Assembly: GCA_900317305.1 (NCBI GenBank)
Contig: ONGG01000008.1
Location: 1-59,202, forward strand
Reading direction: 5' to 3'
From: an uncultured Prevotellaceae bacterium
GTDB lineage: Bacteria; Bacteroidota; Bacteroidia; Bacteroidales; Bacteroidaceae
Length of the DNA stretch: 59,202 bases
Part shown: one piece after another, positions 1 through 9,300 of the stretch
How the letters are laid out: every line of letters starts with the position of its first letter
Numbering within the stretch: the first letter of the stretch is position 1
Translations under genes and position numbers: made by a program
The notes under the pieces: model-generated
The model's input: the letters and a program-made list of their open reading frames with translations, nothing else
Databases searched by the model: none
Told to the model about the DNA's origin: nothing

Positions 1-262
1 CTATTTCATGGCTCCAGTCGGTGAGGAGCGTATTGGAGATGTTTCGAACGTGCTCTTCGCTAATGGATGGATTGCCGACGAGGATGGAAAAGTGTTCATT
101 TACTACGCATCCAGCGATACCCGCATGCACGTTGCCACTTCCACCATCGACAAGTTGGTTGATTACTGCATGAACACGCCAAAGGACGGACTCACCACCA
201 GTGCATCCGTTGAAACCCTCAAGGCTCTCATCTCTAAGAATCTTACTATTCTAAAGAAATAA
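1..262 (+). CDS. GH130 mannosylglucose phosphorylase, C-terminal fragment (cut by window edge)
   Basis: The reading frame is open from the first bases of the window and reads YFMAPVGEERIGDVSNVLFANGW, which resembles the C-terminal part of GH130 glycoside phosphorylases of the 4-O-beta-D-mannosyl-D-glucose phosphorylase type. Such enzymes act in the cytoplasm and split mannosylglucose with phosphate into mannose-1-phosphate and glucose. Only about the last 86 residues are present; the internal ATG at base 8 is not taken as a start because the frame stays open to the window edge. The next genes are a sugar symporter and a mannobiose 2-epimerase, the same order as in the characterised mannan pathway of Bacteroides fragilis, which supports this subfamily. 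Other GH130 specificities cannot be excluded from the fragment. Confidence 0.8.
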   Translation, partial: YFMAPVGEERIGDVSNVLFANGWIADEDGKVFIYYASSDTRMHVATSTIDKLVDYCMNTPKDGLTTSASVETLKALISKNLTILKK

Positions 263-281
263 ACCCTCAAAAACTAATTCA

Positions 282-1602
282 ATGGCTTCTTTAAAAGAAA
301 AAATCGGTTACGCCCTTGGCGATGCTGCAGCTGGTGGCATCACATGGAAAGTGATGTCAATTGCTTTTCCTCTTTTCTTTACAAATGTGTTTGGACTCAC
401 CGTTGCCGATACAGCAACACTGATGCTCGTAGCACGAATGTTCGATGTAATCACCGACCCACTCATGGGTAGTCTTGCCGACCGCACTCAATCGCGCTGG
501 GGCACCTACCGCCCTTGGCTTATCTTCGGTGCTTTGCCTCTCGGTTTGATATTTGCACTCTTGCTCTATACCCCTGACTTCGGTCCTGTTGGCAAACGCA
601 TCTATGCCTATACCCTCTATCTGCTGATGATGGCTGTTTACACAGCAGTGAACGTGCCTTACGGTTCATTACTCGGTGTGATGACTGACGACGACAATGA
701 GAAGAACCAGTTCTCTTCGTTCCGCATGGTTGGTGCATACGCTATGGGCTTCATCACTTTGCTTTCATTCCCTTATCTGCAAAAGATGGTGGGTGGCACT
801 CCCGCTCATCAGTATGCCGTATTGGGTGCTGCACTCGGAGCTTTGGCAACCATCATGACACTTGCCTGCGGATTGCTCACCAAGGAACGTCTGAAACCCG
901 TTCGTGCCGAGAAATTCTCCTTCAAACCTTTTGCCGACCTCTTCAAGAACAAACCTTGGATTTACCTCACACTCATCGGAATCTGTACCAATTTCTTCAA
1001 CGGTTTCCGCTATGCTGTAGCGGGTTACCTCATGGAATACTGTCTCCATGGCGATGTCACCGTCTCAGGACTCATTATCAACTACACGGTATTCATGACC
1101 TTCGGTGAGGTGACTTGTATGATTTTCGGTGCTCTCTCCCCTAAATTCACGCAGTGGATAGGTTCCAAGCGCAAGGCATTCACCGTGGCAGGCATCATCT
1201 GCATGGTTCGTTCCAATGGACCCTTCATATATTTGGGTTCTCGTTGCCCTGGTAGTGCTCACCTCCGTGGGTGTAGGACTCTATTCACCTCTGCTTTGGT
1301 CCATGTATGCCGATGTGGCTGACTATGCTACAGAGAAGAACGGAACCTCTTCCACAGGTCTGATTTTCTCCTCAGGAACGATGGCTCAGAAGTTTGGAAC
1401 AGCCATTTCGGGTTCACTCGTAGCGCTCCTCTTGGGTCTTGCCGGCTTCTATTCAGGAACCGACGATGCAGGTCAAACCGTCATCAACATCACCAACATG
1501 GAAGCAGTTCGTGGCATGACTTGGGCACTGTTCTCCATCTTCCCTGCTGTCATCATTGTCATCATGCTTTGGTTGCTCTATAAATACCCAATCAAGAAAT
1601 AA
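282..1602 (+). pseudogene. GPH-type sugar:cation symporter (MFS), frameshifted near base 1205
   Basis: The first frame (282 to about 1205) encodes a multi-pass membrane protein starting MASLKEKIGYALGDAAAGG with the motif DPLMGSLADRTQSRWGTYRPW, typical of glycoside-pentoside-hexuronide symporters. After ICMV the frame turns to nonsense and ends at 1322. The family's C-terminal half continues in another frame from about 1210 (VPMDPSYIW, then PLLWSMYADVADYATEKNG, ending at 1602). One extra base, or two missing, in about 1203-1215 explains it; the repaired protein would be about 439 residues, normal for the family. The product would import mannobiose or a related disaccharide, given the flanking GH130 and epimerase genes. 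It is either a real inactivating mutation or a sequencing error; a second frameshift lies 2 kb downstream. Confidence 0.8.
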
Positions 1603-1604
1603 AA

Positions 1605-2894
1605 ATGAACAGAATCAATATTCTGAAGTCCGAGGTTCTCGACGTACTTGAAAACAACATTCTCCGTTTCTGGCTCGACAAGATGCAGGACAAGGAGAAC
1701 GGCGGTTTCTATGGTCAGATGACAGGCGAAGGAGAACTGGTGAAAACGGCTGACAAGGGCGGAATCCTCAATGCACGCATCTTGTGGTCGTTCTCTGCCG
1801 CTTATCGTGTGCTCCGCAAGCCTGAATACCTCGAAGCAGCCACCCGTGCCAAGGAATATATCATCGAGCATTTCATCGATGAGGAATTTGGAGGCACATA
1901 TTGGAGCCTCGACTACAAAGGCAATCCTAAAGACACGAAGAAGCAGTTCTATGCCATAGGTTTCATGATTTATGGATTGTCGGAATATGCTCGTGCCACG
2001 GGTGACCACGAAGCACTGGAATATGCCATCCAACTCTACGAATGCATCGAAGAACATTCTCTCGACAAGCAATATAACGGCTACATCGAAGCTTGCACCC
2101 GTGAATGGGGAGAGATTGCAGACATGCGCCTTTCGGAGTTGGATGCCAACTTCCCAAAATCGCAAAACACGCACCTCCACATCATCGAGCCTTACACGAA
2201 TCTCTTCCGAGCACTCAAAGAGCTGGATGCGATCGAGAATGCTACCAACGACTACGGCTTGAAACCTTACGTGGGACAGTTCACAACAGTGAATATCTCC
2301 GTTGATCCCGACATCGTCATCCGTCTTGAAGCATCGCTCCGAAACCTCATCAACATCTTCACCGACAAGATTCTGAATCCTCAGACCCACCATCTCGACC
2401 TTTTCTTCGACATGGATTGGAAGCGTGAGGCAGGTGCTTTGGAAAGCTACGGCCACGACATCGAATGTTCGTGGTTGCTCCACGAAGCTGCCCTCGTACT
2501 CGGCGACGACATCGTTCTGAAAAAAGTGGAACCGATTGTGCAGATGGTTGCAAAAGCCTCAGAGAAAGGGCTGAACGAAGATGGTTCGATGGTACACGAA
2601 GCCAATCTCGACACAGGCTATGTCGATACCGACCGTCATTGGTGGGTTCAAGCCGAAAATGTGGTGGGATGGATAAACATCTACCAGTATTTCGGTGATG
2701 AAGATGCCCTCCAGAAAGCCCTCAACGGTTGGCAGTATATCAAGAACAATCTCATCGACCGTGAAGGCGGAGAATGGTGGTGGAGCCGCGACCCTCAGCG
2801 TAACATCAACCGCAAGGACGACAAAGCCGGCTTCTGGAAATGCCCTTACCACAATAGCCGCATGTGCCTCGAAATCCTCGAGCGCGATTTTTAA
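1605..2894 (+). CDS. mannobiose 2-epimerase (N-acylglucosamine/cellobiose 2-epimerase family)
   Basis: This 429-residue protein has the (alpha/alpha)6-barrel signature of the AGE/cellobiose 2-epimerase family: segments around GHDIECSWLLHEAA, the motif RHWWVQAENVVGW and the C-terminal WKCPYHNSRMCLEIL carry the conserved His, Trp and Glu residues expected at the active site. Family members epimerise the reducing-end sugar at C2. Between a GH130 phosphorylase, a symporter and a mannose-6-phosphate isomerase, the likely reaction is beta-1,4-mannobiose to mannosylglucose in the cytoplasm. There is no signal peptide. The start lies 2 bases after the symporter stop codon, so the genes are very probably co-transcribed. 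Cellobiose 2-epimerase activity is the main alternative; the two cannot be separated by sequence reading alone. Confidence 0.85.
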   Translation: MNRINILKSEVLDVLENNILRFWLDKMQDKENGGFYGQMTGEGELVKTADKGGILNARILWSFSAAYRVLRKPEYLEAATRAKEYIIEHFIDEEFGGTYWSLDYKGNPKDTKKQFYAIGFMIYGLSEYARATGDHEALEYAIQLYECIEEHSLDKQYNGYIEACTREWGEIADMRLSELDANFPKSQNTHLHIIEPYTNLFRALKELDAIENATNDYGLKPYVGQFTTVNISVDPDIVIRLEASLRNLINIFTDKILNPQTHHLDLFFDMDWKREAGALESYGHDIECSWLLHEAALVLGDDIVLKKVEPIVQMVAKASEKGLNEDGSMVHEANLDTGYVDTDRHWWVQAENVVGWINIYQYFGDEDALQKALNGWQYIKNNLIDREGGEWWWSRDPQRNINRKDDKAGFWKCPYHNSRMCLEILERDF

Positions 2895-2897
2895 TTC

Positions 2898-2960
2898 CCC
2901 ATAGCACCCATAAACCCCATAAATCCCATAACCCCCATCATCCCCATTACCCCCATAAAA
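2898..2960. repeat. 9-bp tandem microrepeat, seven units (CCCATAAAC-like)
   Basis: Seven consecutive 9-base units fill the gap from 3 bases after the epimerase stop codon to 2 bases before the esterase ATG. Every unit begins CCCAT and the last four bases vary (AGCA, AAAC, AAAT, AACC, CATC, TACC, AAAA). It occupies the whole intergenic space and therefore the esterase ribosome-binding region. Confidence 0.9.
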
Positions 2961-2962
2961 CA

Positions 2963-4392
2963 ATGAAAAAGTTCACCCTCTTCTTGCTTTCCGCCCTCTG
3001 CCTCACGGCGCAAGCAAAAATACATCTCCCCGAAATTCTCAGCGACAACATGGTGCTCCAGCAGCAAACCAGCGTTAATCTTTGGGGAACCACCGATACC
3101 AAGAACACCATCACCATCACTCCAAGTTGGTCGAATGGCAAGACCTTCGAAGCCAAAGCCGACAAGCAAGGCAAGTGGCTCGTGTCCATCCCTACCCCAA
3201 TGGCAAGTTTCACCCCTCAGACCATCACCATTTCCGATGGCGAATCCATCACCCTCAGCAACATCCTCATTGGCGAAGTATGGTTCTGCTCGGGACAGTC
3301 AAACATGGAAATATCAACGGTTCTAACGAAGAAATAGCCTTGGCTGGTGATTGGGCAGACAAAATCCACGTGGTTACCATCCCAAAGACGGGTGCCACCG
3401 AACCTAAGGAGGAAGTGCCAGGCAAATGGTACGTGCCTTCTCCCCAGACGGCTCCTAACATCAGTTGCTCTGCATGGTATTTCGCCCAGATGCTCACCCG
3501 CGTGCTTCGCATGCCTGTCGGCATCATCGTCTGTGCTTGGGGCGGTTCGTCTGTGGAAGGCTGGACACCTCGCGAAATCCTCAACACCTACAAGGATGTG
3601 AAACTCGCTGATGAACTAAAGCGCGGTTGGAACGGTCAGTGGTGGGAATACTTCACTCCTCTCATCATGTATAACGGAATGCTCCACCCTCTCCGCAACT
3701 ACACCATCAAGGGTTTCATCTGGTATCAAGGCGAAGCCAACGTAGGTAAGGACAAGGACCACGCCACTCGTCTTAACACGATGGTGAATGTGTGGCGCAA
3801 AGAATTCAGTGAGACACAAGCTCATCCACTCAACGACCAACTCCCATTCTATTTGGCAGAAATCGCTCCTTGGGCTGGTTATGGCGGTGCAGAAGGCACA
3901 AGCGGTGCACTCCTTCGCGAAGCACAGCACACGGCAGCCAACGAAGTCATCAAGAATGCAGGTTGCATCTGCACCAACGACCTCGTCACTCCATACGAAG
4001 CCGACCAGATTCACCCTGCCGAGAAACGTCAAGTAGGTTATCGTTTTGCTTACCTCGCACTCAACCGCACCTACGGAATAAAGTCCATCGCTTGCGATGC
4101 TCCAGAATACGACCACCACACCATCGATGGCAACAAACTCGAAGTATTCTTCAAGCATGCTGAAGATGGTCTTTCCCCTTGGAACGATGCCACAGGTTTC
4201 GAAATAGCAGGTGCTGATGGCAAATTCTATCCTGCCAAAGCAAAATTAGTAGAAAGCAACAAGTCATTCATCCTCACTTCCGATGCCGTTCCAGCTCCGA
4301 AGCAAGTTCGCTACTGTTTTAAGAACTTCCAGATTGGCAACGTCATCAATCACCGCAACCTCCCTTTGGTTCCGTTCAGGTCGGACAAATAA
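2963..4392 (+). pseudogene. secreted sialate/acetyl-glycan O-acetylesterase (SASA family), frameshifted near base 3315
   Basis: The first frame starts MKKFTLFLLSALCLTAQA, a clear signal peptide, followed by LPEILSDNMVLQQ and the block GEVWFCSGQSNMEI, the nucleophile-serine motif of the SASA/sialate O-acetylesterase family. The frame then breaks and stops at 3337. The rest of the family continues in another frame from about 3316 (NGSNEEIALAGDW), with ICAWGGSSVEGW-like, GFIWYQGEANV and DQIHP motifs, to 4392. One missing base at about 3312-3318 would explain it; the repaired protein would be about 476 residues. The role is probably removal of acetyl groups from imported or surface mannan, given the upstream genes; the name sialate esterase describes the family only. 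The lesion may be a true mutation or a sequencing error. Confidence 0.8.
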
Positions 4393-4396
4393 ATAA

Positions 4397-4490
4397 ATGA
4401 AGAATGAAGAATAAAGAATGAAGAATGAAAATTACATAAACTAAAATTCATTCTTCATTCGGAGCGTAGCGACCATTCTTCATTCTTCAT
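4397..4490. repeat. 7-bp microrepeat inverted pair between convergent genes (GAATGAA / TTCATTC)
   Basis: The left arm consists of direct copies of GAATGAA-like units right after the esterase stop; the right arm carries the complementary TTCATTC units, interrupted by GGAGCGTAGCGAC at about 4461-4473. The right arm overlaps the TGA stop codon of manA. The arms can fold into a long hairpin, so a bidirectional terminator role is plausible. Confidence 0.8.
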
Positions 4491-5461
4491 TTTATATACG
4501 TTTCCAGTATCTTGCATCCCTCTTCTGGCACCACATTCAGACTTTTGGTGGTGGCAGGAAGCAGCACTGTCATGCCTTGACGAATGAGGTGTGATTGGCT
4601 TTGTCCATCTTCCTCGCTACGAAGCAATGCCTTTCCCTCCAAGCACATCAGTACCACAAAGGAATCCAAGCCCTCATAATTCGTTCTGAAAGGCTGAGTC
4701 AAATCCAACAAGTTCGTTGTGAAATAAGGGCAAGATGTCAACTTCTCACGCTGGTCTTGCTTTTTCTCATAATGTATGCGGTAATCTTCCTGAACACTGA
4801 AGTCAATCACGTCTCGCGCTTCGTTCACGTGCAACTGACGTGGCTTGCCTTGTGCATCCACACGTCCGAAGTCGTAAATGCGATAGGTAATGTCGCTCGT
4901 TTCCTGAATCTCAGCAACGAACGTACCTTCGCCCAAACTATGCACACGTCCAGATGGCAAGAAATACACATCCCCTGCCTTTGCCTCGCTTTCCGACAAC
5001 ACATCCAATATCGTATTGTTCTTCACGCGCTCTTCGTATTCGTCCTTCGAGATTTGTTCCTTGAATCCAATCCTCAGCTTGCTTCCTTCGTCAGCCTTAA
5101 TCACATACCACATCTCCGTCTTGCCTCTCAACTGATGACGAGCCTTTGCCTGTTCATCATTGGGATGCACCTGAATCGACAAGTCGCGACGAGCATCAAT
5201 AAACTTAATCAAGAGCGGAAAAGTAGTGCCGAATTGTTGAAAAGCCTTCTTTCCCACCAATTTTTCTCCTTGTTCCTCCATCAGCTGAGTAATCGTCTTG
5301 CATGCATCCTTCCCATTTGCCACTACAGACTCGCTTCCAGGCAATGCTGATATTTCCCAACTCTCACCAATCTCGTGCATGTCAGTATCGATACCCTTAA
5401 AATCTGCGATGGATTCGCCACCCCATATTGTTTGTTTCAAAACTGGCTTAAACGTGTACAT
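4487..5461 (-). CDS. manA: mannose-6-phosphate isomerase, class I
   Basis: This 324-residue protein begins MYTFKPVLKQTIWGG and has the cupin-fold motifs of short class I phosphomannose isomerases: LLIKFIDARRDLSIQVHPND with the metal-binding Gln and His, GKTEMWYVI with the metal-binding Glu, and LPSGRVHSLGEG followed by DITYRIYDFGR. It interconverts mannose-6-phosphate and fructose-6-phosphate with a bound zinc in the cytoplasm. It faces the mannan genes convergently, and would connect mannose released by that pathway, after a phosphomannomutase step, to glycolysis. The length fits the short Bacteroidetes form. The stop codon lies inside a microrepeat block. Confidence 0.93.
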   Translation of the reverse strand: MYTFKPVLKQTIWGGESIADFKGIDTDMHEIGESWEISALPGSESVVANGKDACKTITQLMEEQGEKLVGKKAFQQFGTTFPLLIKFIDARRDLSIQVHPNDEQAKARHQLRGKTEMWYVIKADEGSKLRIGFKEQISKDEYEERVKNNTILDVLSESEAKAGDVYFLPSGRVHSLGEGTFVAEIQETSDITYRIYDFGRVDAQGKPRQLHVNEARDVIDFSVQEDYRIHYEKKQDQREKLTSCPYFTTNLLDLTQPFRTNYEGLDSFVVLMCLEGKALLRSEEDGQSQSHLIRQGMTVLLPATTKSLNVVPEEGCKILETYIK

Positions 5462-5486
5462 TTTACTCTTTTTTGATTTTGCGCTG

Positions 5487-5514
5487 CAAAGTTACAAAAA
5501 GCTTTCCATTCAAA
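5487..5514 (-). promoter_or_regulatory. probable manA promoter
   Basis: On the minus strand TAACTTTG (5487-5494) matches the Bacteroidetes -7 box TAnnTTTG, 25 bases upstream of manA. A TTTG lies at 5511-5514 but the spacer is 16 bases, shorter than the usual 19-21. Confidence 0.5.
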
Positions 5515-5600
5515 ATGACATTTTTTTTCCAATCTTTTACATTATTGCACGAATAAGCGAAAAAAACGGTGCTTTCATTCTCCAAAAAGAAAAATATTTG

Positions 5601-5608
5601 TACTTTTG
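5601..5608 (+). promoter_or_regulatory. probable -7 box of the PDZ-like gene
   Basis: TACTTTTG matches TAnnTTTG, 45 bases upstream of the ATG at 5654. No clear TTTG is seen at the -33 position. Confidence 0.45.
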
Positions 5609-5653
5609 CGAGAGAAAGAAGCTTTTTTTGAGTTTTATAAAGCGAATTCCCTT

Positions 5654-6103
5654 ATGACACGAATCAACTATCTCACCACGATGCTGGCATTGCTTTTCGT
5701 ACTTTTTGCCAGCACTGCAACAGCGCAAACCTACGATATTGGCGATTATGCAGGTCGTCCAGGCGTAGGCACAGGTACATCCGTCGTTCCCAAGAACAAA
5801 TTGCTTTGGCTTCGTCGCTACAAGCCCGACAGTCACCAACAGCCCATCCATGACTTTGGATTCAGAAACCGCACCGACATCTGCCGCGGCTGGGTGGTAT
5901 CAAGACTGACGAGGGAAAGCGATGCTTTGAAAGCCGGGATGGAACTGGGTGACACCATCATTGCCGTGAATGGGAGAAACGTTACCGATTATTCATGGGA
6001 AGAGGAGTATGACATCGACAATCTTCCCAAACTCCACCTGGACATCGTCGGAGCCGATGGCAATGAAAAGCGTATCACCTTGGAATCCAAAGAATGGTGG
6101 TGA
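5654..6103 (+). CDS. small secreted PDZ-domain-like protein
   Basis: The ATG at 5654 is chosen because it opens a clean signal peptide (MTRINYLTTMLALLFVLFASTATAQ, cleaved after AQ); an upstream in-frame start would add a non-hydrophobic leader and lie on the promoter box. The 149-residue product has, from about residue 75, the pattern GWVVSRLTRES, ALKAGMELGDTIIAVNGRNV, the carboxylate-loop and groove region of a PDZ domain, then a short C-terminal strand region. It is exported, probably to the periplasm. No protease domain is present, so it is a stand-alone PDZ-like module. Function is unknown. It is divergent from manA and upstream of the proline catabolic gene, with its own promoter. Confidence 0.7.
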   Translation: MTRINYLTTMLALLFVLFASTATAQTYDIGDYAGRPGVGTGTSVVPKNKLLWLRRYKPDSHQQPIHDFGFRNRTDICRGWVVSRLTRESDALKAGMELGDTIIAVNGRNVTDYSWEEEYDIDNLPKLHLDIVGADGNEKRITLESKEWW

Positions 6104-6169
6104 AAAATCCTATGTAATACACTTCCTATTCTGATAGTAAGAAAGAACCAAGAGTGGGAACATTAATCT

Positions 6170-6195
6170 GTGTTAGTCGTATTTCCGATTAACAC
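6170..6195. terminator. hairpin downstream of the PDZ-like gene
   Basis: GTGTTAGTCG and CGATTAACAC form a 10-base stem with one G-T pair or mismatch and a 6-base loop. A run of T follows about 13 bases later (from 6207), so terminator activity is likely but not ideal. Confidence 0.4.
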
Positions 6196-6236
6196 CCATT
6201 GTCATGTTTTTTATTCCCACCAAAAAAAATTGGAAA

Positions 6237-6270
6237 TTGCTTGCCATTTCAGAAATAAAGTATATATTTG
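6237..6270 (+). promoter_or_regulatory. probable promoter of the proline catabolic gene
   Basis: TATATTTG at 6263-6270 matches TAnnTTTG; TTGC copies at 6237 and 6241 sit near the -33 position. The start codon is 53 bases downstream. Confidence 0.55.
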
Positions 6271-6323
6271 CATAAAAATCTAATAAACATACCTTTGACC
6301 TTAAACACATTACCCCAATCGCT

Positions 6324-9300
6324 ATGAATGCACAACAATTACCCACTGTAGAAGAAGTATTCTCATGGATGAGAAAACTCTACGACGAGAGCTATTCGGG
6401 TTTGACGAAACTGGAGAAGAGCGAGCAACACATGTATGGCACGATGGTCACCACACCCAACGACAAGAAGTTCATCGTGAGAATGCTCGACGAGACCAGT
6501 CAGGTGAGAGACTCCCAAAAATTGGCCGTCAGGGTGAAAGACCTGATCGACCAATATGGTATTCCCCATTTTCTCGGCAAGACCGACCACTGCCTGTTTT
6601 GGATGTACCAGAAATTCGCTTACCTGCCATTGTTCAACTGGGTATCAGTGCCCATCATCAAATGGCGTCTGCGTCGCGACACCAGCAGGGTGATCATCAA
6701 CGCTGCCCGTCCCAACCTCACCCGTCACCTGGCCACCCGTTTCCAACAAGACATCGGGCAGAACGTGAATCTCCTTGGCGAGGTGGTGCTCGGCGATGGT
6801 GAGGCCGACAAGCGCTACCAATCGTATCTGGAAGCCCTGAAGGAGCCCGACATCAACTACATCTCCGTGAAGATATCGGGCATCTACGCCCAGACCCACG
6901 CCTTGAACTACAAGGAATGCTTCCCCGAGCTCATCCGCCGCATGTCGGAACTCTACCAAGCAGCCATCGACAACCCCTATACCGATGCCAATGGTGTGAA
7001 ACGGGCCAAGTTCATCAACCTCGACATGGAGGAGTACAAGGACGCCCACCTGACGATGAAACTGTTCAAAGACGTGCTCTCGCTGCCCCAGTTCAAGAAC
7101 TACGAGGCAGGTATCGTGGTGCAGGCCTACCTGCCCGACGCATGGGATTTCCAGACCGAGCTGCTCGAGTTTGCCCACCAACGCGTGGCCGAAGGCGGCT
7201 CTCCCATCAAGATGCGCATCGTGAAAGGCTGCAACCTGGATATGGAGAACATTGTGAGCGACATGCGCGGATGGCCCAACCCCGTAAGGCAGAGCAAGAC
7301 AGAGGTGGACGCCAACTACCTCCACATCATCGAGCGTGGTCTGAAGCCCGAGAACGCCAAAGTGCTCCACATCGGCATGGCCTCGCACAACCTCTTCACC
7401 ATTTCCTACGCCTACCTGCTCACCGAGACCTACAAGACCCCAAAAGACTGTTTCTGTTTCGAGATGCTTGAGGGTATGGCCAATCACATCTGGCGGGCAC
7501 AAAAGAAATTCGGCAACCACGTGATACTTTACACCCCCGTGGTGAAGAAAGAGCACTTCCTCAACGCCATCTCCTATCTGGTGAGACGAATGGACGAGAA
7601 CACCGCCCCTGACAATTTCCTCACCCACTCTTTCTCGCTCAAGCCTGGCACCAAAGAGTGGAAGGAACTGGAACAGCAGTTCATCGACGCCTACAACATG
7701 AAGGACTCGCTCTCGCATACTCCTGCCCGGACACAAGACCGCAACAAGCCCTATGAGGGGCAGGCACCCCGCGACGAGATGAAGAACGAGCCCGACACCG
7801 ACTTCGACCGCTTCTGCAACCAAGAATGGGTGGAGCAGATTTTCAAGAAATGGAAAGCAGCGCCTTCCACCAAACTCGCCCAAGCCCCAGGTTGGGGAGA
7901 ATGGAAACCAGGAGAGGTGTTGCCCACGCAGGTTGGCGACAGCCTGACTTTCAATGCCGACCATGCACGCTACTTCGACCGCTCACAGGAAGGCGACGTG
8001 CTCGTGTGTGAGATGTCGCGCGCCAACAAGGAACAGGCCCTACAAATCATTGATATTGCCGCCAACGACCCCTCTGGATGGCGAAACACAACCATAGAGG
8101 AGCGCCATCGGTTGATGTACGAGGCCGCCAACCACCTCGGTGCCATGCGTGGCGACCTCATCGGAGCAATGTGTGCCATTACCGGCAAGACGGTAGAGGA
8201 AGCCGACGTCGAGGTGTCGGAAGCCATCGACTATTGCAGGTTCTACACCACCACGATGAAGAAATACGCCTCGCTCGGCGATATCGAGATGAAGGCCAAG
8301 GGAACCGTACTCGTGCTCTCACCATGGAACTTCCCCTGCGCCATTCCCTGTGGCGGTGTAGTGGCCGCCCTTGCCTCCGGCAACACATGTATTCTGAAAC
8401 CCGCCACCGTTGCGGCTCCCGTAGCATGGCTCTTTGCCAAGGCCTTCTGGGATGCCGGCGTGCCTAAAAAAGCCCTGCAGGTGGTGATCACCGACCGCGA
8501 TGCCACACCGTTGCTCACATCCTCGCCCTCAGTGAGCCACATCATTCTGACTGGAGGCACCGAGACCGCACAGACCATCGCCCATGCCAACCCACGCAAG
8601 CCCCTCTCGGCAGAGACGGGCGGCAAGAACGTGATGATACTCTCGGCCAAGGGTGACCGCGACCACGCCATCATGAACGCCTGCCGCTCTGCCTTTGGCA
8701 ACGCAGGTCAGAAATGCTCAGCCTGTTCCATACTCCTTGTGGAGCGCTCCGTCTACGATACTGAGGAATTCATGGAGAAGTTGAAAGACTGCGCCTCATC
8801 GCTCAAAGTAGGCGGTGTATGGAACGCCGGCAACATCGTCGGTCCGATGATTACCAACGAGAACGAGAAACTCCGTCAGGCCATGCAGCTCGAGCCGGGT
8901 GAGCAATGGCTCATCGCTCCTGAGTTTGTGGACAGCAAGAAATACATTCTTAAGCCCACCGTGAAGATTGGAGTCAAGCCCAATTCTTTCACGTTCCGCA
9001 CCGAACTCTTCGCACCGCTTCTTGCCGTAACCCCCTACGACACGCTCGAGGAGGCTGTGGCATTGGTCAATGGACTGGACTACGGACTGACATCAGGTCT
9101 GCAGTCGCTCGACGAACAAGAGCAGAAATACTGGAAAGACCACATCGAGGCCGGCAACCTCTATATCAACCGTGGCATCACCGGAGCCATCGTCAACCGT
9201 CAACCTTTCGGTGGCATGAAACTCTCGGCCTTCGGACCGGGTCTGAAAGCCGGAGGTCCGAACTACTGTCTGCAGTTCATGACAGTCACCGACAAGGTAG

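Noticed and set aside
2898-2960. Microrepeat arrays considered as CRISPR
   Set aside because: Units are 7-9 bases with no spacers and no cas genes nearby.
2891-3169. Open frame on the minus strand with repeated MGVMGMMG-type sequence
   Set aside because: It is produced by the 9-bp microrepeat and the esterase gene; no support as a protein.
6645-7964. 439-codon open frame on the minus strand
   Set aside because: Antisense to the proline dehydrogenase domain and compositionally a shadow.
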